Shown in pieces: positions 16,376 to 23,804 of a DNA stretch of 43,699 bases. This DNA comes from Candidatus Aenigmatarchaeota archaeon (lineage in GTDB: Archaea; Aenigmatarchaeota; Aenigmatarchaeia; QMZP01): contig JAPLVB010000039.1 in NCBI GenBank assembly GCA_026397335.1, positions 1 to 43,699 of the forward strand. The letters run 5' to 3'. Numbering within the stretch: position 1 is the first letter of the stretch; each line of letters starts with the position of its first letter. Below the pieces are notes generated by a model. That model saw nothing but the letters and a program-made list of their open reading frames with translations, was not told the DNA's origin and made no database searches. Both the position numbers and the translations under genes were made by a program.

Positions 16376-18415
16376 TCAAACCAGCGCAACTATGCTATTG
16401 TGCTTTTTCAATTCCATCTCAACCGTGTTGCCAAGGAACACCTGTCCGTTTGCTATCATCTTCTTGATATTGGAAGGCAGAATAAGCCTCATCCTGAGCA
16501 GGGGAGCAGAATCGAAATTCAGGTCCACTGTTAGCCTTGAGTGGTCTCTCCTTATCATAAAGTCCAGCGTCCGGCTCCTGATTCTCTTCCCGAACCTCTC
16601 CATATACTCCCACTCGTCAGGCAGCCTAGGACGGATTTCCAGGATGTTCGTTTTTGGCCTTATTCCGAAAAGGAACTCGTCTACGGCTGTTATGAACATC
16701 GCCGAAGACCATGCCTGCATGCCACAGCCAAGCAACTCACCTGTATCAGCATGCAGCACCTCTGCAGAGGCTCCCACAGCATTATCACCCATCTCGGAGG
16801 CCATTGATTTAAGATAGCCTAAAGCCTGGTGAATCCTGTTGTGCTGGAAGCATGCACAGGCTGTGGCGCCTGTAGTGAGACCCCAGACAGCGCCCTTATG
16901 GTAGGCGTCCGGCTTGTAGTCATTGTCCTTCAAAGACCGCGTTCTTACTCCCCATTTGGTTGAGAACTCTGATTGGAGCTTGTCCAGAACATGGGAAACT
17001 TTCTGCCCGTCCAACTGGTCCAGGACCACGGGAGCAATTGCATTGGCAGTCATGTCATCAAGGTCTGGGTTTTTGCTGTCCTGCAAATACACTGTATTCG
17101 GGTTCCAATACCCGACTTTTATTTTGTTCTCAATATCCATGGAAAGCGCAGGATTATAGTCTCTAAGGACCCGTGCCCAGATTGACTGGACTTCCAGAGC
17201 TGATTTGCCTCTCTGATAAGAATCCATCCATGTTTTCTCAGGGTCATGTATCACAAGCCCGTCATCAATCTGCACATCTCTCGTAATACTGATAAGATCT
17301 CTTCTAGCGCTATTCAGGAATCCCGCATCACCCGCGCAGTTCGCATAGTGATGCAAGGCAAGAATGAAAAGAGGATATGTATCCGCAAACCCGTATTCCA
17401 TGTTCCCTTCTGTGTCAATCTTTGAGGGTATATTCTTCGAAAGAAACCACTCAAGGATATTCTTGGAGAGCTCAAATTCCCCGATATGATTGAGTGCTGG
17501 TATGCATATGAATGAATCTCTGGCCCAGAATTCCATGAACCAAGGAAGGCCTGCAAAAATCCCCACACCCTGTTTGGATTCATGAATAAGCGACCTGAGA
17601 GCAATCACATTCCAAAGAAATGCCTTGTTAAGGTCCCTGTCAGGGGTGCGTATAAGCTGTTTTCGCGGGCCTGAATCGCGAATCTTGCTCTCCAGAAGCG
17701 ATTTCCATCCTGTGAGCCCGGAATCAAATCCTGAAGCAGCCTCATCAATGGATTTGCTGGAGCAGGAAAAGATGAAAGGGACCTCTGTCTCCTCGCCTGC
17801 ATCCATATCGAATGAAACCTCATAATCACCCGGAAGAAAGCATCTCTGGACAGAGCCTGGATTATGCTCTCTGTACTGATTCTTCGGAGTGAACGAAATT
17901 GAGATTTTCCTGTCCATTTTTCCGACACCAAAAGCAGTGAACCACGGCCTTGTCTCCGTCTTCACAACCACCCAGTTCCTGACCTCATTGAACTCTGATT
18001 CATAAAGCCGCGCATGCCAGTCTTCATTCTTCCTTCTCATGTTCACGGCTGCTTCCAGAAGAATGGAAACCCTTTTTTTCGGGCCCTTGTTTTTTATCTT
18101 CAGAAACGAGACGAGAACCGGTTTGGATTCAGGGATAAAAACAGTCTCCGCTGCCTCGAATCCAGAAGTCTTGAATTTATGGACTGCACCCCAGGGGTTT
18201 AGAATGAAATCCGTGCAGTCTTCCCATGAGAGCCACTGCTCGGAATCGGACTTTAGGCGGTAAGCATAGTATTCAATATGCTTTACCGGAGGGCTCCAGA
18301 ATCCGCACCATTTCGTCCTGAAGCCCGTATCCGCATATCTGCAGAAAAATCCCCTCGGGTTCGCAAGGATGTAATGTTTTCCCTGGAAATCCTTCTTGAG
18401 AGTCCAGTCCAGCAT
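16376..18415 (-). CDS. Glycogen debranching enzyme (amylo-alpha-1,6-glucosidase, archaeal/GDE_C type)
   Basis: 679 aa; GIFAGLPWFMEFWARDSFICIPALN, ADTYPLFILALHHY, DDYKPDAYHKGAVWGLTTG-type motifs. Confidence 0.87.
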   Translation of the reverse strand: MLDWTLKKDFQGKHYILANPRGFFCRYADTGFRTKWCGFWSPPVKHIEYYAYRLKSDSEQWLSWEDCTDFILNPWGAVHKFKTSGFEAAETVFIPESKPVLVSFLKIKNKGPKKRVSILLEAAVNMRRKNEDWHARLYESEFNEVRNWVVVKTETRPWFTAFGVGKMDRKISISFTPKNQYREHNPGSVQRCFLPGDYEVSFDMDAGEETEVPFIFSCSSKSIDEAASGFDSGLTGWKSLLESKIRDSGPRKQLIRTPDRDLNKAFLWNVIALRSLIHESKQGVGIFAGLPWFMEFWARDSFICIPALNHIGEFELSKNILEWFLSKNIPSKIDTEGNMEYGFADTYPLFILALHHYANCAGDAGFLNSARRDLISITRDVQIDDGLVIHDPEKTWMDSYQRGKSALEVQSIWARVLRDYNPALSMDIENKIKVGYWNPNTVYLQDSKNPDLDDMTANAIAPVVLDQLDGQKVSHVLDKLQSEFSTKWGVRTRSLKDNDYKPDAYHKGAVWGLTTGATACACFQHNRIHQALGYLKSMASEMGDNAVGASAEVLHADTGELLGCGMQAWSSAMFITAVDEFLFGIRPKTNILEIRPRLPDEWEYMERFGKRIRSRTLDFMIRRDHSRLTVDLNFDSAPLLRMRLILPSNIKKMIANGQVFLGNTVEMELKKHNSIVALV

Positions 18416-18496
18416 ATTTAATATTTAACTGGATGATTAATAAAATCCGTTTCCAGGCTCTAAATTTATTATTGAAGCCAACAATAGAATTATAAT

Positions 18497-19666
18497 ATGC
18501 AGAAAGCGAAAAAATTCCATATAGGCGACATTGCCTGGGAGTTTCCGCCAAACATAGTGGGCGGGTTGGGGACATACCAGGACGAACTTTACAAAAGGCT
18601 CGCAAAAAGGTTTCAAATTACTGCAATACCCCTTATGAGAAACGGGGACAAGAGCGAGCATGAGCATGTAAACGGGGCCGAAGTCTTCAGAATAAGGCCA
18701 AGGCCGGAGCTTTTTGACAGCTACAAGCTTCTTACCCCGAACGAGTGGTATGTAGGAGGGGACTATTTCGATTTCACCATCCAGTCAATAGAAATTCTTT
18801 GCAAGATTGAAAATCTCGACCTGATTCATTCCCATGACTGGCTGGGAATGTGGGCTGGGCTTGTTTCAAGCAGGCATCTGAACAAGCCGTGGGTAGTAAC
18901 CATGCATTCCTGCGAGATTGGAAGGAGTCCCAACCCTAATCCATGGATCGTGGAAATCGAGAAGCTCGGGACCAAAGCTGACAGGGTTATAGCAGTAAGC
19001 AACGGAACAAAGGACGAGCTGATAAGGATGGGCTACCCGAACAAAAAGATAGAAGTCATACATAACGGAATAGACCTGAAGAAATATGACCCTGAAAAAA
19101 TCCGCAGCGGGGAGGCAAAAAAGAAGCTCGGCTACGATGGAAAGAAAATAATATTTTTTGTCGGAAGGCCTGTCAGGGAGAAGGGCATAGACGTTCTGCT
19201 AAAAGCCTTTGACGAGGTCAAAAAAGAAATAACCGATGCGAAGCTTGTCCTCCTCAGCAGAGGTGACATTCCGAACCTCTCACCGGACGTGATACACATA
19301 AACAGCTTTGTATCCGAGCAGGAGAGAATAGGCCTCATATCCGCATGTGATGTGTTTGTGGTTCCCTCGCTTTACGAACCGTTCGGGATTGTGGCTGTGG
19401 AGGGCCTGGCCATGGAAAAGGCAGTCATAGGCTCAAGGACAGGCGGCATAAAGGAGATAATAGAGGACAACGTGTCCGGACTTTTGTTCGAGCCCGGAAA
19501 CCACATGGAGCTTGCTGAAAAAATAAAATTCGTTCTCAAGAATGACAGGGAAAGGAAGCGGTTTGAGGAAAACGCACGGAAGAGGGCGGCTTATTTTTCA
19601 TGGGAGAAAAACGCGAGAAAGGTGACTTCCATATACAACAACCTGCTGAATAGAGAAAGAAGCTGA
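18497..19666 (+). CDS. GT4 glycosyltransferase, glycogen synthase-like
   Basis: 389 aa; GDIAWEFPPNIVGGLGTYQDEL, HSHDWLGMWAG, FFVGRPVREKGIDVLLKAF, YEPFGIVAVEGLAMEKAVIGSRTGGI. Confidence 0.9.
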   Translation: MQKAKKFHIGDIAWEFPPNIVGGLGTYQDELYKRLAKRFQITAIPLMRNGDKSEHEHVNGAEVFRIRPRPELFDSYKLLTPNEWYVGGDYFDFTIQSIEILCKIENLDLIHSHDWLGMWAGLVSSRHLNKPWVVTMHSCEIGRSPNPNPWIVEIEKLGTKADRVIAVSNGTKDELIRMGYPNKKIEVIHNGIDLKKYDPEKIRSGEAKKKLGYDGKKIIFFVGRPVREKGIDVLLKAFDEVKKEITDAKLVLLSRGDIPNLSPDVIHINSFVSEQERIGLISACDVFVVPSLYEPFGIVAVEGLAMEKAVIGSRTGGIKEIIEDNVSGLLFEPGNHMELAEKIKFVLKNDRERKRFEENARKRAAYFSWEKNARKVTSIYNNLLNRERS

Positions 19667-19697
19667 CAAGAGTAACCTTCCATTGAATGTCAGCTTC
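19659..19697. repeat. Hairpin element E11
   Basis: GAAGCTGACA/TGTCAGCTTC perfect 10-bp stem, 19-nt loop; GACAAGAGTAACCTTCCA resembles E4 GACAAGAGTCGCCTTCCA. Confidence 0.65.
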
Positions 19698-19717
19698 AAA
19701 CTGAAAAAGGTGATTAA

Positions 19718-20407
19718 TTGATAAAGAAGGTTCTGCTCCTGAGCAGGGAGATTGCTGAGAATGAAAGCGTTTCAGAATACGTGAAAAGCCTTGCTGTATT
19801 TCTTGCCGGAAAAGGGATTGAGGTCCATATAGTGTGTTTCAGCAGTTCCCCTGAAGAAGCGAAGCTTGGCGAAGGGATTCACGTGCACAAAGTCCCCCTT
19901 ATAATCCATGGGGACAGTCTCTTCAACTGGTCCATGCTCATGAACAACGAGCTGAAAAGGTGCAGCCGCGAGATTTTCGAATGGAAAGGTTTTGACATAA
20001 TCCATGGAAACGACTGGATTACCTCAACTTCTGCCATATCACTTGCCAAGTTCACGGAAAAACCCCTTATAGTAACAATACACTCAACCGAGAAAGAGCG
20101 CGGATTCGGAACAAAACACTCCTCAATCATTTCTGACATGGAATGGTGGCTTACGTACGAGGCAGGCTGCGTGCTCTCAAACAATGAGAGGACGTATCAG
20201 TCTCTGAGGCAAGACCTTCAGCTGCCGGAAGAAAAAATCAAGCTGATAAACCCGCTCCAGAAAGGGTGGCAGGCTGAGGTCCTTGAGATTTACGAGAATA
20301 TTTCTGGAACGAAGGTGGAATCACGCGAGAAGGTGGCGCGGCCACCTTCAGTCGAAAACCACCTTCAATCGGAAATCACGCCTTCAAATGAACAGGTGAA
20401 ACGATGA
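19718..20407 (+). CDS. GT4-like protein consisting only of the N-terminal (acceptor) Rossmann domain
   Basis: 229 aa; IHGNDWITSTSAISLAKFTEKPLIVTIHSTEKERG matches the N-terminal half of adjacent GT4 paralogs; no GxxxxxKG or E-x7-E donor domain. Tail encoded by a hairpin element. Confidence 0.75.
   Translation: MIKKVLLLSREIAENESVSEYVKSLAVFLAGKGIEVHIVCFSSSPEEAKLGEGIHVHKVPLIIHGDSLFNWSMLMNNELKRCSREIFEWKGFDIIHGNDWITSTSAISLAKFTEKPLIVTIHSTEKERGFGTKHSSIISDMEWWLTYEAGCVLSNNERTYQSLRQDLQLPEEKIKLINPLQKGWQAEVLEIYENISGTKVESREKVARPPSVENHLQSEITPSNEQVKR
20311..20366. repeat. Nested hairpin element E10
   Basis: Inner GAAGGTGGC-GCG-GCCACCTTC (20329-20349); outer GAAGGTGG (20311-20318)/CCACCTTC (20359-20366); tail AATCGGAAATCACGCCTTC like E7. 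Confidence 0.8.
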
Positions 20408-21555
20408 GAATCCTGATGGCTACATGGGAGTTTCCCCCTTTAAAGGTTGGAGGAATAGGCAGCCATTGCTATGACCTTTCCAGAATGCTCGTTTCCAAGG
20501 GCCATGATGTGCATATCCTCACTTACGGTGACAAATATTCGGAAGAGAGCATGGAAGGCGTCTCGGTTTACAGGCTCCCTTCCACACAGGCTCCTGACAC
20601 CATTTCCTGGTCCATGTTCCTCAGCCACCAGATGGAGAAGAAGGCGATAGAGCTGAACAAGGAAGAGAGATTCGACGTGGTGCATGCGCACGACTGGATG
20701 ACTGTCCCGGCAGGAGTTGGCATAAAAAAACTCCTTAACTTGCCAATGATTTTCACCCTTCATTCCACGGAGAAAGGGCGGTCCGGAATCCATGACTCAT
20801 ATACAAAAATGATAAATGACCTGGAATGGTACGGGACGTATGAAGCGAACGAAGTCATAACCGTAGGAAAGGATTTCTGTAATGAGGTCAGGCACATGTT
20901 CAACATCCCTGAGAGCAAGATACACTACATAAGGAACGGCGTGGACATCTCAAGATTCGACAAGAATAAGATTGAACTCGAGAGAAGCGATTATGCAGAT
21001 GACTGGGAGAAGATTGTCCTCTTTGTTGGGAGGCTTGCCCATCAGAAAGGCATAGAATACCTGCTTGGTGCAGTGCCAGGTGTCCTATCCCAGCATCCTG
21101 ATACGAAGTTCGTGATAGCAGGCGGCGGGGCGCTGGATTATTACAAGAGCATGGCGTACAGGATAGGAATAGCGCACAAGACCTATTTCACAGGCTACCT
21201 TCCTGAAGACAGCCTCATATCCCTTTTCAAGAAGGCTGACCTGACTGTAGCGCCTTCAGTTTATGAGCCCTTCGGGATTGTTGCCCTGGAATCCGCCGCA
21301 GCCCGGACACCGACAGTAGGTTCTTACGTAGGCGGCCTGAAAGAAACCATAATTCATGAGAACACAGGACTTCATTCTTACCCAGCACATATCCAATCGC
21401 TTTGCGACCAAATCAACCGCTCTTTATGGGATGAGGACTGGAGAAAGTGGATGGGCAGCAATGCCAGGAAGATGATTGAGAAAGACTACACATGGGACAA
21501 GATAGCAAGGTGGACAACCGGGGTTTACGGGAAGGCAATGGAGCTGTGGGACTGA
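20404..21555 (+). CDS. GT4 glycosyltransferase, glycogen synthase-like
   Basis: 383 aa; MATWEFPPLKVGGIGSHCYDL, HAHDWMTVPAGVGIKK, FVGRLAHQKGIEYLL, YEPFGIVALESAAARTPTVGSYVGG; start overlaps the upstream stop (ATGA). Confidence 0.91.
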   Translation: MRILMATWEFPPLKVGGIGSHCYDLSRMLVSKGHDVHILTYGDKYSEESMEGVSVYRLPSTQAPDTISWSMFLSHQMEKKAIELNKEERFDVVHAHDWMTVPAGVGIKKLLNLPMIFTLHSTEKGRSGIHDSYTKMINDLEWYGTYEANEVITVGKDFCNEVRHMFNIPESKIHYIRNGVDISRFDKNKIELERSDYADDWEKIVLFVGRLAHQKGIEYLLGAVPGVLSQHPDTKFVIAGGGALDYYKSMAYRIGIAHKTYFTGYLPEDSLISLFKKADLTVAPSVYEPFGIVALESAAARTPTVGSYVGGLKETIIHENTGLHSYPAHIQSLCDQINRSLWDEDWRKWMGSNARKMIEKDYTWDKIARWTTGVYGKAMELWD

Positions 21556-21556
21556 A

Positions 21557-22819
21557 CTAACCTTTTGGTATGCTGGGGTTCTTTTTCTTCATCAGCTTCT
21601 CAAAAACCCGCTCCTTGAAGTCAAATATAACGTCAGCTATTGCCGAGAAGCCCTGCTGCGGGTGCTCGAAATAGGAGAAATACCGGTGGACGTCCCCGTC
21701 GCCCCACCATTTCGTGCATATGTTGTGGAGATGGTCCGAGGTCTGGAGAATTTTCCAGACCTTCAGGAGGTGGGGATCTCCAGTCTGCTTCACGAGAGGG
21801 AGCATGCTCTTCAGCTCCTCGAAATATTTCCTCTGCATGTCATTCCCCAGCCAGGCAGACACGTCCATCTCCAGGTCAGCCCAGGAGATTGTGTTGTATT
21901 CAAACACATCATATTCACCTACAGGACTGCATCTTTGAGCTATCTCATGCGGAAGGGCGAAGTGCAGATGGTCATACTTCAGAATCTGGTAGGGAAACGC
22001 CCTCAGGAACCAGAGGATTCCCGTGCCTTCCCAGTGATGCTCCCCGAAGGTCTCAAAATCCATGAAAAGGTTCACGCACTGTCCAGAAGAGGCTGCAACC
22101 CAGGAGGAATGCTTTTCAGCAGTCAGCGGCCACCCGTCCCACTCTTTTTGGGAGAACCTGTATCCTATATCATCCGTGAGCCTGCGGTTGCGCAGGAGGA
22201 TTTTTATATCCGAAACGTATGAAGGAGGGGTGTAGACATAGTTGGGTGACCTCCAGCCGAGAATCCTGTCAACACCCTCTGTGAAAACCGCTTTATATCC
22301 AGCCTGCTTTGCAATTCTTCCAATGCTGTTGTTGTAAATGAGTTCTGTATTGGTAAAGGTTTTGGGCTCATATCCGAAGTAAGATTTTATGGCTTCCCTA
22401 TGCTCTTTCACGTCTTCCAGAAACTGCCCGGAATCCTCAAAAAGCCCTGTCAGGGAATGATAATATGTCTCATCAAGAAACTCCACCCTGTTCTTTGGGA
22501 AAGATTTGAACATCTCAAGAAGGTCAGGGTGCCACCTCTCAGCCTGCTCAAGCCACAGGCCTGTTATAGAAAAAGCAACCTTGAACGGCTTTTTCTCATT
22601 CTTTAGGTTGTCAACCAGATTGAGCAAAATATCAGTAGCAGGATAATAGCAGTTCCTTGCAACCTTGTCAAAAATGAACTTATTAAACTCGCTTGAGAAA
22701 TACCTTTCAAAAAGGTCTTTTTGGTCTCTTCTGATACCATGCTTGTTCAGCCTTATAGGCTGGTGGACCTCAAATATCAGGCTTACGTCAGTCATAAAAT
22801 TTCGCCTTGCGTTCCGCAC
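21557..22819 (-). CDS. GH57-family amylase/glycoside hydrolase
   Basis: 420 aa; SLIFEVHQPIRLN, FTNTELIYNNSIGRIAKQAGYKAVFTEG, LFMDFETFGEHHWEGTGILWFLRAFP. True start probably MTDVSL. Confidence 0.92.
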   Translation of the reverse strand: MRNARRNFMTDVSLIFEVHQPIRLNKHGIRRDQKDLFERYFSSEFNKFIFDKVARNCYYPATDILLNLVDNLKNEKKPFKVAFSITGLWLEQAERWHPDLLEMFKSFPKNRVEFLDETYYHSLTGLFEDSGQFLEDVKEHREAIKSYFGYEPKTFTNTELIYNNSIGRIAKQAGYKAVFTEGVDRILGWRSPNYVYTPPSYVSDIKILLRNRRLTDDIGYRFSQKEWDGWPLTAEKHSSWVAASSGQCVNLFMDFETFGEHHWEGTGILWFLRAFPYQILKYDHLHFALPHEIAQRCSPVGEYDVFEYNTISWADLEMDVSAWLGNDMQRKYFEELKSMLPLVKQTGDPHLLKVWKILQTSDHLHNICTKWWGDGDVHRYFSYFEHPQQGFSAIADVIFDFKERVFEKLMKKKNPSIPKG

Positions 22820-22851
22820 TTTCAGATTGAATACATTTTGATTGATAGTAT

Positions 22852-23286
22852 TTATTCTTTTTCAAGTCTAACGACTTTGGTCGCATTTGCAAGCTGCACG
22901 CTCCCTGAAATAAGCTCTGCAAAAATCTCATATTCTCCTGGTGAGATTCCAGCGCATCCATAGCAGCTTGGCATGACAAATGTGAAATTCACCTGATTCT
23001 GAACTGATCCTAGAAGTATGGAATAATCTTTTTGTATTCTGTATGTTCCTCGAGAATCCTTTATACCTCTTATTGATAGAGTTGCATTTTCTATCCCTTT
23101 AGTTAAATTAACTTCAACAGCCATGGTTTCGCCGGAATAATATGTTTCCTTGTCAGTATTAAGAATCATTTGCAGTTCACTGATGTTTTTATTGTTGTTA
23201 ATCGTTTGAGGATGGAAAGCTGCAAGCACAACGGCCAGCAAAACAACACCAAAACCAGCAAGAATCAAACTACTGTCGAATCTCAT
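22852..23286 (-). CDS. Predicted membrane-anchored extracellular single beta-sandwich protein with a CxxC motif
   Basis: 144 aa; N-terminal hydrophobic anchor ILAGFGVVLLAVVLAAF, sequons (NNK NIS, NLT, NAT, NFT), SCYGCAGISPGEYEI. Start overlaps the upstream HTH gene by 17 nt. Confidence 0.65.
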   Translation of the reverse strand: MRFDSSLILAGFGVVLLAVVLAAFHPQTINNNKNISELQMILNTDKETYYSGETMAVEVNLTKGIENATLSIRGIKDSRGTYRIQKDYSILLGSVQNQVNFTFVMPSCYGCAGISPGEYEIFAELISGSVQLANATKVVRLEKE

Positions 23287-23722
23287 AGTATCTTTTCCGA
23301 CGGATGGTCACACCCTTTATAATCCCTGCTCTTTCCATCTCATTCAGGTATTCGCTGCACCTTGTCCTCGAAAGGGAGAGAATCTGGCTCAAATCGTAGG
23401 AAGTGAGCTTGCCGTGCTCCCTTATGTTGCCTTCAATTATCTTTTTTATCTTGGATTTTTTTATCCCGTCCTCCTTCCCTTCAGACTTCTTGCCGTCCAG
23501 CCCGTCAATCCTTTCATGCAGATGAGAAAGCTTCTGGGAAATTTCATCAAGCCTTTCCTTGATATGTTCAAGATCATACACTTCTGACGGCTGCCTTCTG
23601 GACTCTCTCTGGAGATTCTTCTTCAGAATAAGTATGTGCTCCATATCGTTTTTCTTGTGCTCTTTCCTTCGAAACACTTTCAGCATGATAATAATTGTCG
23701 AATCGACATATAAACTTTTCAT
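23270..23722 (-). CDS. Winged-helix/coiled-coil transcriptional regulator
   Basis: 150 aa; coiled-coil-like LEHIKERLDEISQKLSHLHERIDGLDGKK followed by KLTSYDLSQILSLSRTRCSEYLNEMERAGIIKGVTIRRKRYYEI. Confidence 0.72.
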   Translation of the reverse strand: MKSLYVDSTIIIMLKVFRRKEHKKNDMEHILILKKNLQRESRRQPSEVYDLEHIKERLDEISQKLSHLHERIDGLDGKKSEGKEDGIKKSKIKKIIEGNIREHGKLTSYDLSQILSLSRTRCSEYLNEMERAGIIKGVTIRRKRYYEIRQ

Positions 23723-23754
23723 CCTTGTGTAATTAACCCATTATATATAATTCG

Positions 23755-23804
23755 ACAGTTATGTATAACAATATTGTTGTACAACAATGTACATATATAA
23801 CTGT
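23755..23804. promoter_or_regulatory. Putative dyad-symmetric operator between divergent regulators
   Basis: Outer arms ACAGTTAT (23755-23762)/ATAACTGT (23797-23804); inner perfect palindromes AACAATATTGTT (23767-23778) and ATTGTTGTACAACAAT (23773-23788). Confidence 0.6.

Noticed and set aside
3433-20396. Hairpin elements as a CRISPR array
   Set aside because: The repeats are dispersed over 17 kb with irregular spacing and variable stems; no regularly spaced direct repeats with unique spacers.
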